Source: Gordonia jinhuaensis
Lineage (GTDB): Bacteria; Actinomycetota; Actinomycetes; Mycobacteriales; Mycobacteriaceae
Direction: 5' to 3'
NCBI RefSeq assembly: GCF_014639795.1
Contig: NZ_BMGC01000016.1
Coordinates: 1 to 64,000, forward strand
DNA: 64,000 bases
Both the position numbers and the translations under genes were made by a program. Shown here piece by piece: positions 16,470 through 23,738 of this stretch (positions within the stretch are counted from its first letter, which is position 1; each line of letters begins with the position of its first letter). The notes under the pieces were generated by a model, which saw only the letters and a list, made by a program, of their open reading frames with translations, did not search any database and was not told the DNA's origin.

Positions 16470-17258
16470 TCAGCTGGTCGGGGAGAAGGCCAGCCAGGCG
16501 GCCAGACCGAAGCCGGCGATGGCGACCGCGGTGCGCAGCGGAGCCTCGGGCAGTCGTCGGACCACGGGCGGTCCGAGCCAACCACCGATCAGACATCCCG
16601 CACCCATGATCACCGCGGCGGCCCAGTGCACCGGACCGGTCAGTGCGAAGTAGACGGCGGCGACGAGATTCGCGACACCGAGTACCACCGACTTGAGAAG
16701 TGTTGCACGCCAGAGTGGTTCGGTGCTCATGAGCAATGTCGTCGCCAACATGATGACGCCCGCACCGGCGCCGAAGTATCCGCCGTAGATCGAGATCACG
16801 CCGACGACCACCACGAAGGCAACCGGATGCGGAATCGGATTCGGTTGGCGCAGAACCGATCCGCCCACCTCGGCGCGGCTGCGGGAGAACCGGCGGACCA
16901 GCGGCTGGCACAGCAATGCCAGTGAGGCGAGCACGATGAGCCAGGGGACCACAGCGCCGAACACGCTGTGCGGCAGTCGAAGGAGTAGGATCGCCCCGAT
17001 CGTGCCACCGATCGCAGCGGCGCCAATCAACCACCAGAGCAGACGTCCGTGATGGATCAGTGACCGACCGGATTTCGCGGTCGAGCCGACCCCCACGGCG
17101 ACCAGTGCCAGGGTGTTGGTCACATTGGCGGCCACCGGCGACAATCCGACCGCCAGCAGCGCGGGGTAAGAGACCAGTGACGCCAGTCCGGTGATGTACC
17201 CGACAAGTCCGGCACCGAAGCCCGCGGCGAGCAGGATCGCCGCGTCGGCGATCGTCAT
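16470..17258 (-). CDS. TauE/SafE-family membrane permease
   Basis: The 262-residue, eight-helix protein opens with a conserved half-repeat (AAGFGAGLVGYITGLASLVSYPALL). The second half-repeat contains SIYGGYFGAGAGVIML, the hallmark of sulfite/organosulfonate exporters and related anion permeases. The substrate is not certain; family members move sulfite, sulfoacetate or other C2 anions. ATG 17258 overlaps the stop of the SRPBCC gene by four bases (ATGA), so the two are translated together. Confidence 0.85.
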   Translation of the reverse strand: MTIADAAILLAAGFGAGLVGYITGLASLVSYPALLAVGLSPVAANVTNTLALVAVGVGSTAKSGRSLIHHGRLLWWLIGAAAIGGTIGAILLLRLPHSVFGAVVPWLIVLASLALLCQPLVRRFSRSRAEVGGSVLRQPNPIPHPVAFVVVVGVISIYGGYFGAGAGVIMLATTLLMSTEPLWRATLLKSVVLGVANLVAAVYFALTGPVHWAAAVIMGAGCLIGGWLGPPVVRRLPEAPLRTAVAIAGFGLAAWLAFSPTS

Positions 17259-17791
17259 TCGGCGGTGGCTGTGCCGGCCGGCTCCATCGGGGTTGCGTAG
17301 GTGTATCCGCGTCGTGCGGTGCGGTCGAGTATCCCCAGGGTGCCCTTGAGTGCGGACTCCGAGATCACCGGGAAGATGCCACGGGCACGCCAGACGTCAT
17401 CGATCTGCGACCAGTCGTAGTACGAGGTGGCCAGCGTCGCCGCGCCGTCGTCGACCGGCTCGAGTCGATAGCCGTAGACGTGGCCGATCTGTGGGCGGAT
17501 GGTGCCCAGGATCGTCCAGGCGATCTCGCGACCAGGGGTGAAGTCGGTGATGGTGACCTCGACGTCGTATTCGCCCATCGGAAGGTCACCGAGCGCCTCA
17601 CGGTCCATGTGCACGGTGAAGGTGTCGCCGGCGGCGGTGACCCGCTCGCCGCTCGCATCCATCAGCATGCCGGTCGAGTCGATGGCCACATGACCCTGCG
17701 GGTCGGTGAGCACGGCGAACACCTGATCCGCCGGCACCGGGATCCGTCGGCTCACCTCGATGCGCTCAGCGGTGCCCCCTGGTTCGCTCAT
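17255..17791 (-). CDS. SRPBCC (START-like) domain protein
   Basis: The 178-residue protein matches polyketide cyclase/dehydrase-type SRPBCC proteins. It begins with the RIEVSRRIPVPADQVFAVL-like first strand, has central strands with VTITDFTPGREIAWTI, and ends with the long helix after YYDWSQIDDVWR. Such proteins bind hydrophobic ligands, but the ligand is unknown. It overlaps both neighbours by four bases, forming a tight DUF5709-SRPBCC-TauE unit. Confidence 0.8.
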   Translation of the reverse strand: MSEPGGTAERIEVSRRIPVPADQVFAVLTDPQGHVAIDSTGMLMDASGERVTAAGDTFTVHMDREALGDLPMGEYDVEVTITDFTPGREIAWTILGTIRPQIGHVYGYRLEPVDDGAATLATSYYDWSQIDDVWRARGIFPVISESALKGTLGILDRTARRGYTYATPMEPAGTATAE

Positions 17792-18291
17792 GCCGGCGGC
17801 TGGTCGTCGTCCACCACGTGGACGGCAGCCTCCTCGGCGGATGCCGCACCGCCGTCGATGCCGGCGTCCTCGGCGATCTCCTCCTGATCGAAGCTGGCCT
17901 CGACCCCGAAGTCGTCGTCGGTGTAGAGCCGGCCCGACCTGCGGTCGCCCACCTCATCGTCCTCGGGGAATTCCGGGCTCGAGTCGGCCTCCTCGGGACG
18001 CCACTGGTCGGGGTCATCCGACGGCAGCTCGTCCTCGTCGGCGTAGGCACGCGCGGCCGGATCGGGGACCTCCTCGCGCGTGTACTGCTCGATACCCTCC
18101 CCGTGTTCCTGATCCTCTGCGGTGACGCCGTAGTTCGCTGAGGCGGGGAAGCGGTCGGGCGGCGAATAACCCTCGTCGAGTGCGTCCTCGACGCCGATGT
18201 CCACGAGGCTGTCCTCGGGCTGGAGCTGATTGTCCGGATCGGTGTCGTAAACCGACCCGTTTTCGCTGATGCCCTCGTCGTCGGTGCTCAT
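17788..18291 (-). CDS. Acidic DUF5709-type protein
   Basis: From ATG 18291 this is a 167-residue, strongly acidic protein without membrane segments. It has repeated Asp/Glu-rich blocks and the conserved segments EDSLVDIGVEDALDEGYSPP and GRLYTDDDFGVEASFDQEEI. These match a family of actinobacterial proteins of unknown function, DUF5709. The C-terminus DDDQPPA overlaps the SRPBCC start. A GAGG lies only two bases before the ATG, so initiation signals are poor. The protein is probably cytosolic and partly disordered. Confidence 0.7.
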   Translation of the reverse strand: MSTDDEGISENGSVYDTDPDNQLQPEDSLVDIGVEDALDEGYSPPDRFPASANYGVTAEDQEHGEGIEQYTREEVPDPAARAYADEDELPSDDPDQWRPEEADSSPEFPEDDEVGDRRSGRLYTDDDFGVEASFDQEEIAEDAGIDGGAASAEEAAVHVVDDDQPPA

Positions 18292-18379
18292 GACCTCACG
18301 GTAGACGCCGATCAGGCGATCGTCACCACTGCCTGCGAGTGCCGGCGCAGGTCGAGGCCACAGCTCCGCAAGGCCTGGT

Positions 18380-18865
18380 TCACGCCTCGCGGAAGCGGGC
18401 CGGGCCCGGTTCGGCGAGCGCGGAGGAGATGCGTTCGGCCATCGACTCCGAGACCGGTGGCAGTGCGTCGGCGGGGAACCAGCCGGTGTCCACACTCTCG
18501 TCGTCGTTGACCACCGGCTCGCCGCTGTGCCACTGCATCCGGAACACCAGGTCGAGGTAGCGGGTGCGGTCGCCGTTGGGGTAGACCACCTCGGGGATCA
18601 CATGAACCAGTGTCAGCGCCTGGGCGGTGGCGATGACCGAGGTCTCCTCGGCTACCTCGCGCGCGGCGGCGACGGCGGGTTCCTCACCAGGGTCGATGAT
18701 TCCGGTGACCGGCGTCCATTCGTGATTGTCGGCGCGACGGACCATCAGTATTTCGGGGATGTCGGTATCTCCCTCGCGCACCACGACCGCGGTCACCCCG
18801 GACAGCCACAGCGGTGCATGACCGACCTTCTCGCGCAGTTCGAGGATGAATTCTGGGGTCGCCAC
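18380..18865 (-). CDS. NUDIX hydrolase
   Basis: From GTG 18865 the protein is 161 residues, starting MATPEFILELREKVGH. The Nudix box G-x5-E-x7-REVAEETSV is present, but the late conserved Gly of the consensus (EExGU) is Ser here. The catalytic Glu residues are intact. The enzyme should hydrolyse a nucleoside diphosphate linked to another moiety; the substrate is unknown. Upstream in-frame sequence to 19072 has no homology and would overlap the mycolyltransferase promoter. No ribosome binding site precedes the GTG, so the mRNA may be leaderless. Confidence 0.83.
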   Translation of the reverse strand: MATPEFILELREKVGHAPLWLSGVTAVVVREGDTDIPEILMVRRADNHEWTPVTGIIDPGEEPAVAAAREVAEETSVIATAQALTLVHVIPEVVYPNGDRTRYLDLVFRMQWHSGEPVVNDDESVDTGWFPADALPPVSESMAERISSALAEPGPARFREA

Positions 18866-19201
18866 GTGGTCGATCGTAGGGCTGCCGGAGACCGCGGGTG
18901 AGATGGAGGTGAGGTGGTACCCCGAGATCTCACCTCTGTTACGAATGATGCATAAGTGACTAGAGTGACTTAATCTCGTGGGGTCACTGTCGACGCGGTG
19001 ATTGTCTGCAGTGGTGTCGGGCAAACAGGTGTCGGGTAAACAATTACCACTGTGGAAGTAACGGCGCCACAACAGTTTTCATGCAGAACCTGTCGTCCAG
19101 TGCATTCTGTGCTCATATCGGCGACTGTGCTGCCGAGCTGTTATCGGCCTGTTACTCTCTCGAAGGTCAATCGAACGAAGAGCGAAACCAGAGGTTGTCG
19201 A
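18866..19201. other. Divergent promoter region between NUDIX and mycolyltransferase genes
   Basis: This 336-bp gap has no gene. It holds an inverted repeat GAGGTGAG (18906-18913) / CTCACCTC (18929-18936), AGTGACT twice at 18955-18970, and a 15-bp tandem repeat at 19013-19042. The last 100 bp are AT-richer and probably carry the promoter and leader of the mycolyltransferase gene. Confidence 0.6.
19013..19042. repeat. 15-bp tandem duplication upstream of the mycolyltransferase gene
   Basis: GGTGTCGGGCAAACA is followed immediately by GGTGTCGGGTAAACA (14 of 15 identical), ending 160 bp before the start codon. It may be a repeated binding site or a simple duplication. Confidence 0.6.
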
Positions 19202-20158
19202 ATGTCGATCCGCCGAGTCAAGACCCGCCTGCTCGCGGGCGTTCTCGCGGCTGTCGCCGCGGTGTCGTCCGCAGTGGTCGCCGGCACCAGTCCTGCCGCG
19301 GCGGACTCCGCGCTCGTCTACGTCCACTCGACGTCGATGAACAAGAACATCCCGGTGAAGATCCTCAAGGCCGCCGGCGGCGGTCCTGCACCGACGCTTT
19401 ATCTGCTCGACGGTCTGCGGGCGCCGGACGACAACAACGGCTGGCTGATCAACACCGACGTGGTGAAGTTCTTCGCGAACAAGCACGTCAACGTCGTGAT
19501 CCCGTTCGGTGGCGGCGGCACCTTCTACTCCGACTGGGAGCGTGACGACCCCAAACTGGGCCACGTGCGCTGGGAGACCTTCCTGACGCGTGAGCTGCCC
19601 GCGTACATGCGTGGCCAGGGCAGCGACGGCGTCCACAACGCGATCGCGGGTCTGTCGATGAGCGGCACCTCGGCGCTGAACCTCGCCGCCCACAATCCGA
19701 ACTTCTATCAGGGGGTGGCCTCCTACAGCGGCTACCCGACCGCCAGCACTCCGGGTTTCGCGCAGGGCATCCAGGTGTCGGTGGCGCAGATGGGCGGCAA
19801 CCCGCTCAACATGTGGGGCGTCTGGCCGTCGCCGAGCTGGTTCCGCAACGACCCGTCGCTCAACGCGGGTGCGCTGCGCGGCAAGCGCGTCTACCTCTCG
19901 GCCGGTGACGGCCGGTCGGTGGACCCGACGGTCAACCCGCTCAGCGGCAACTTCAACCCGATGTGGTTCACCCAGATGGTGCCGCTCGAGGTCGCCTCGG
20001 GGATCAGCACCGACCTGTTCATCCCGATCGCACAGGCCAACGGCGCGATCCTGACCACGCACACCAATGAGGACGGCTACCACTGGTGGAGCTACTGGCA
20101 GGCGCGTCTGCACGAATCGTGGCGGACCACGCTGGGCCCGGCCCTCGGGGTGCGCTGA
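19202..20158 (+). CDS. Secreted mycolyltransferase (antigen 85 / FbpA-C family esterase)
   Basis: ATG 19202, after AGAGG, encodes 318 residues. A signal peptide (about 1-34) ends at SPAAADS. The mature part is an antigen-85-type alpha/beta hydrolase with the nucleophile elbow GLSMSGTSAL, an early YLLDGLRAPDDNNGW segment and a C-terminal catalytic His in NEDGYHWWSYW. Such enzymes transfer mycolic acid from trehalose monomycolate to trehalose or arabinogalactan in the cell envelope. The length matches corynebacterial and Gordonia-type mycolyltransferases lacking extra domains. It is monocistronic: a long divergent region precedes it and a strong terminator follows. Which paralogue it is cannot be decided. 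Confidence 0.9.
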   Translation: MSIRRVKTRLLAGVLAAVAAVSSAVVAGTSPAAADSALVYVHSTSMNKNIPVKILKAAGGGPAPTLYLLDGLRAPDDNNGWLINTDVVKFFANKHVNVVIPFGGGGTFYSDWERDDPKLGHVRWETFLTRELPAYMRGQGSDGVHNAIAGLSMSGTSALNLAAHNPNFYQGVASYSGYPTASTPGFAQGIQVSVAQMGGNPLNMWGVWPSPSWFRNDPSLNAGALRGKRVYLSAGDGRSVDPTVNPLSGNFNPMWFTQMVPLEVASGISTDLFIPIAQANGAILTTHTNEDGYHWWSYWQARLHESWRTTLGPALGVR

Positions 20159-20182
20159 GCGAACACAACGACACCAACACGA

Positions 20183-20223
20183 ACACCGACGCCGCCGATC
20201 GACGAGATCGGCGGCGTCGGTGT
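20183..20223 (+). terminator. Perfect 18-bp hairpin terminator of the mycolyltransferase gene
   Basis: Bases 20183-20200 pair perfectly with 20206-20223 around the loop GACGA. The stem starts 25 bp after the stop codon. There is no U-tract, as is usual in actinobacteria. It could also end transcription of the convergent gene. Confidence 0.9.
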
Positions 20224-20289
20224 CTGTCGGGTCGGTGGTATGGGTCAACGACCCGGTCAGGTCACCCTCGGGTGTGAGGGATCGGGCGA

Positions 20290-20646
20290 TCAGGCGCCGT
20301 CGACGGTTCCTGAACTCCCGCCGACCGCCTGGTTGCGGTGGTTGCGCGGCGCGCGTTGGGCAGCGTCGTAGGCCTCGCGTTCCTCTTTGATGCGGGGCGT
20401 CTCGCCGATCGCAGCAGCATCGTCGTAGGCGAACGGACTGGGTCCCGACGGGGCGCCCTCGTCGAAATCGCCGTCGGCGGCCGGGTCGGGATCGGCGTCG
20501 GGCTCGGCCAACTCGTGACGCCAGCCGTCGTAGACGGCTTCCTGCCTGCGCAGTTCGGGAGTGCGGCCGACCTCGGGATCACCGTCGAATGCGAACGGGC
20601 TCGGACCCGGTGAGCTGCCTTGATCGGGATCGATGGGTTCGGTCAT
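20290..20646 (-). CDS. Small acidic protein with two internal repeats, unknown function
   Basis: ATG 20646, five bases after AGGAG, encodes 118 residues. A GTG at 20652 overlaps the ribosome binding site and is less likely. The protein has two repeats of about 30 residues. Each begins GPSPFA(F/Y)D, continues with an acidic stretch and a G-x-TP motif, and ends in a charged helix (RRQEAVYDGWR, KEEREAYDAAQ). No membrane segment or known fold is visible. It looks like a soluble, partly disordered protein whose repeat may be a binding motif. It converges on the mycolyltransferase gene. Confidence 0.65.
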   Translation of the reverse strand: MTEPIDPDQGSSPGPSPFAFDGDPEVGRTPELRRQEAVYDGWRHELAEPDADPDPAADGDFDEGAPSGPSPFAYDDAAAIGETPRIKEEREAYDAAQRAPRNHRNQAVGGSSGTVDGA

Positions 20647-20766
20647 CGTCACTCCTGCCGCGGCTGGTGGGCTGGGTTTTCCACTGTGGTTCTCCGAGGT
20701 GTCGGAGACGTCGTACCCAACGGTACGGCGATCAGGTCGTCGGGGCAGGCGTCATGGAGATGCAGA

Positions 20767-20797
20767 AGGGCCGGCAACCCCTCGGTGTGCCGGCCCT
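20767..20797 (-). terminator. Hairpin terminator downstream of the 47-residue gene
   Basis: AGGGCCGGCA (20767-20776) pairs with TGCCGGCCCT (20788-20797) around an 11-base loop. It lies 75 bp past the stop of the small minus-strand gene and 121 bp before the start of the acidic repeat protein gene. Confidence 0.7.
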
Positions 20798-20871
20798 GTC
20801 GTGTGTGCGGAGTGCGAACGCTGGATGACGCTGTTCACCAGCGTCATGGTCGCCTCTGCGTCAGCGGTGTG

Positions 20872-21015
20872 TCACCGCAGCGAATCCTCGTGACGCTGAG
20901 CGATCACCAGCAGCTCGTCGCGAACGGACGGGTCGCGCACCGCATTGATCCGCGCGTACATACGCCGCCGGCTGTTGGCTCGACGGACATTCGCGCGAAG
21001 CTCCGCGAAGGACAT
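20872..21015 (-). CDS. 47-residue basic protein, unknown function
   Basis: ATG 21015, preceded by AGGAGAG with nine bases between, opens a 48-codon frame ending in TGA at 20872. The product begins MSFAELRANVRRANSRRR and ends RHEDSLR. It is rich in Arg and Ala and should form one or two helices, with a PSVRDELLVIAQRHEDS C-terminal part. Codon use is typical of its GC-rich neighbours, while longer frames here read as low-quality sequence. It has its own upstream region and downstream hairpin. It could be a small DNA- or RNA-binding or regulatory protein; nothing proves this. Confidence 0.6.
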   Translation of the reverse strand: MSFAELRANVRRANSRRRMYARINAVRDPSVRDELLVIAQRHEDSLR

Positions 21016-21567
21016 TGCTGGTCACTCTCCTCATGATTCGATCCCGGATGGATCGTTCGGCTATTTCTCGTTCGGTGTCGCACGGTCGGATGCCCCAGGC
21101 ATTGGATGTCCTGTTCATTCGATGCCCAGTCATGCCTGACAGGGCTCGTTCGATCCGGTGACGACACACACCGAGAATCCATGTTACTTCTGCGTTAACG
21201 GGCGCGTCTACGCAGATCATCCCGGTTGAGTGTGAGTTTGTTAACAGGCGATTAACATGTGCATACCGACGAGTAGCCCCGGCTGCACGTGCCGGCAGTG
21301 ACCACCCGGAGAAGGCGATCGGTCAAGCGCGGCCCACCAGAGAAGTTCGTCTGATTCGCCTGATTCCCAAAGTCCCCGAAAAGTCATCGTCTTCGCAGGT
21401 CAGGGTGAGGGAATGGGGGTGCCCGCGGCGTTTCGGTACAGTGGGCTGCGGCCTCGACCCGGCCAGGTTGGCAGCAGGGCTGTACTGCATCACAGCTGCA
21501 CTCGGTTCCGGGCCGGCGGGTGCACGGGCAGAATCGGCGCGAGACAAGCGGAGACCACGGAAAACCA
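21016..21567. other. Long gene-free region (552 bp)
   Basis: I see no convincing gene here. Frames present on both strands lack sensible protein character. The part from 21180 to 21265 is AT-richer. It carries a 7-bp inverted repeat TCTGCGT/ACGCAGA (21189-21195, 21210-21216) and a direct repeat GTTAACxGGCG at 21194-21204 and 21240-21250. It probably serves as promoters for the 47-residue gene (leftward) and the DsbA-like gene (rightward). A small RNA cannot be excluded. Confidence 0.5.
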
Positions 21568-22317
21568 ATGGCAAGCAACAAGGGCAAGTCGGCGAAGAAG
21601 CCGTCGGTTCTCGATCCTCGGGCCGCAGAACGTCGCCGCACGATCCTGTTCCGGGTGGGTGCGACCGCCATCGTCGTGATCCTCGCGGTCGCGATCGGTG
21701 CGTGGATCATCATCTCCAAGGACTCGACCTCCCAGAGCGCTGCGCCGGTTGATGACAAGGACGCGTTCCGTGTCTCGGGTACGGCCAACGACAAGGCGAT
21801 CCTCAGCCTTTACGAGGACTTCCAGTGCCCCGTCTGCCGATCCTTCGAGGCGAACTTCGGGGATGCGATCGCCACGTTGCGCAAGACACCCAACGTCTCG
21901 GTTGAGTACCACCCCATCGCGTTCCTCAACAGTGAGAACAACCGGAACTACTCGACGCGGTCGGCCAACGCGTCTGCGTGCGTTGTCGACGCCACCGATG
22001 CGGAGAGAACCGGCAACTACGATGTGTGGCTCAATTTCCACAAGATCCTCTACGACCAGCAGCCGGCCGAGGGTGGCAGCGGCCTCGACGACAACACGTT
22101 GAAGGCACTCGCCAAACAAGCTGGTGCGCCAGCGACCGTCGACGCCTGCATTGACAACCAGACGCATTCCGCGGTCATCGACAGTCAGACCAAGGCGATC
22201 CTGAACTCCGGCTGGTTCAAGGGCACTCCGACGGTGAACCTCAACGGCAAGCCCGTCGACTGGAATTCGATGACACCGGATGAGTTCGTAGAGAAAGTAA
22301 AGTCGGCTGCTTCGTAG
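21568..22317 (+). CDS. Membrane-anchored DsbA-like thiol oxidoreductase
   Basis: ATG 21568 gives 249 residues: a basic cytosolic N-terminus, one transmembrane anchor (about 28-50) and an extracytoplasmic thioredoxin-fold domain. The active site is FQCPVCRSFE (CPVC) and the cis-Pro loop is GTPTVNLNG. Another Cys pair (SACVVD, DACIDN) may be structural. It should introduce or rearrange disulfides in exported proteins. The next gene, 26 bp downstream, encodes a VKOR-family protein, the expected re-oxidising partner in actinobacteria, so the two form an oxidative folding operon. Confidence 0.88.
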   Translation: MASNKGKSAKKPSVLDPRAAERRRTILFRVGATAIVVILAVAIGAWIIISKDSTSQSAAPVDDKDAFRVSGTANDKAILSLYEDFQCPVCRSFEANFGDAIATLRKTPNVSVEYHPIAFLNSENNRNYSTRSANASACVVDATDAERTGNYDVWLNFHKILYDQQPAEGGSGLDDNTLKALAKQAGAPATVDACIDNQTHSAVIDSQTKAILNSGWFKGTPTVNLNGKPVDWNSMTPDEFVEKVKSAAS

Positions 22318-22343
22318 CTGCCGCACAAAGTCGAAAGCACGTC

Positions 22344-23036
22344 ATGAAATCTCACGAAGCCGTCGAGGCTGAATCAACCGTGGGCGCGGATACGGCAACC
22401 ACATCCGACGCAGTGGCCTCTGCCAGGGGCGACCAGGGCGCCCCTCCCGCCGACGATCGGTCCACCGGCTACCGCCCGGGGATCGTCACCTCCGCATTCA
22501 TCCTGGTGATGGGGGTGATCGGACTCGCATGCGCGTGGATCATCACCGTGGAGAAGATCGACCTGCTCGAGGACCCGAGCTACAAGCCCAGCTGCAGCAT
22601 CAACCCGATCATCTCGTGCGGGTCGGTCATGCAGTCGTGGCAAGCTGAAGTCTTCGGCTTCCCCAACCCGCTACTCGGGCTGATCGGCTTCACCGTGGTG
22701 ATCGTCACCGGTGTGCTGGCACTCTCGCGAGTGGATCTGCCGCTCTGGTATTGGATCGGTCTGTTCGTCGGACTGCTCGCCGGAATGGCCTTCGTCTTCT
22801 TCCTGATCTACTCGGCGCTCTACCGCATCAACGCCCTGTGCCCGTACTGCATCGTTGTGTGGATCATGACCGCAGCGCTGCTGGTGACGGTGCTCAACGT
22901 GATCGCCAAGAAGGTGGACAGTCCGCGGCTGCGGACGTTCGCCAGCTGGATGTGGACCGTCCTCGCGCTGTTCTACGTTGCCGTGTTCCTGATGATCATG
23001 GAGCACTTCTGGTACTACTGGAAAACCCTGATCTGA
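22344..23036 (+). CDS. Vitamin K epoxide reductase (VKOR) family membrane protein
   Basis: The 230-residue protein has a polar N-terminus (1-45) and four or five transmembrane helices. The loop cysteine pair lies in SCSINPIISCGSVM and the active-site CPYC in NALCPYCIVVW. It would re-oxidise the DsbA-like protein encoded just upstream and pass electrons to quinone. The N-terminal tail is longer than in minimal VKORs and not conserved. Initiation at ATG 22344 has only a weak GAAAG ribosome binding site and is probably coupled to the gene before. Confidence 0.9.
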   Translation: MKSHEAVEAESTVGADTATTSDAVASARGDQGAPPADDRSTGYRPGIVTSAFILVMGVIGLACAWIITVEKIDLLEDPSYKPSCSINPIISCGSVMQSWQAEVFGFPNPLLGLIGFTVVIVTGVLALSRVDLPLWYWIGLFVGLLAGMAFVFFLIYSALYRINALCPYCIVVWIMTAALLVTVLNVIAKKVDSPRLRTFASWMWTVLALFYVAVFLMIMEHFWYYWKTLI

Positions 23037-23059
23037 GGTTCGCTGATCCGGGGATTTCC

Positions 23060-23614
23060 TCAGATCGCGCGATCATCCGCGCGTGCGGCGGCCTGCAGCT
23101 CGTCACGGGCCCGCGCGACGCGTGAACGGATGGTGCCCACCGGGCAGCCGCACACCTGGGCAGCCTCGGTGTAGGTGAGTCCCAGGATCTGGGTGAGCAG
23201 CAGCGCTTCACGCCGTTCGGCGTCCAGGCCCGCTATCAGCATCTCCCACTCGACGCGCTCGGCATGGCCATGCGTACCGGAGGGATGTGCCGTCGCCGCG
23301 GCCTCCACGTCGTCGTGGGCGACGCGCGGGCGGCTGGTCTCGCGACGGATGTCGTCGACCACCACTCGCCGCGCGATCGACAGCAGCCAGGTGCGTGCGG
23401 TCGATCGACCGGAGAATCGGGGCAACGACCGCAGCGCGCGGATGAATGTCTCCTGGGTGAGGTCGTCGGCGCGGCCGGCGTCGGAGAGGTAGCAGATGAA
23501 CCGCCACACATCGGCCTGCGTCGCGCGGATGAACGACTCCATCGCGCCGCGGTCACCCCGGCCGGCGGCAAAAGCCCATTCGGTGACGAGGTGGTCGTCG
23601 CCGGAGGTGCTCAC
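23060..23614 (-). CDS. sigC: ECF RNA polymerase sigma factor, SigC-like
   Basis: From GTG 23614 the protein is 184 residues, close to the length of mycobacterial SigC. Region 2 contains DVWRFICYLSDAGRADDLTQ and ETFIRALRSLPRFSGRS. Region 4 contains LLLTQILGLTYTEAAQVCGC and PVGTIRSRVARARDEL. These match SigC closely from memory. No anti-sigma gene adjoins it, as for SigC in mycobacteria. It is divergent from the CtpB-like copper ATPase across 124 bp. SigC has been linked to copper acquisition in mycobacteria, so control of the ATPase is plausible but unproved. A longer N-terminus, to 23671, lacks homology. Confidence 0.8.
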   Translation of the reverse strand: MSTSGDDHLVTEWAFAAGRGDRGAMESFIRATQADVWRFICYLSDAGRADDLTQETFIRALRSLPRFSGRSTARTWLLSIARRVVVDDIRRETSRPRVAHDDVEAAATAHPSGTHGHAERVEWEMLIAGLDAERREALLLTQILGLTYTEAAQVCGCPVGTIRSRVARARDELQAAARADDRAI

Positions 23615-23738
23615 GAACCGAAACGATAGCGTGAAGGGAGCGGGAACTGTTCGCCGACCCGGTACGACCACTGTTCGACGGGATCAGCAGGACACGGCTG
23701 CGTGGTGAGTCCTGCGGTGTGGTGAGGTCTGGAGAGAG

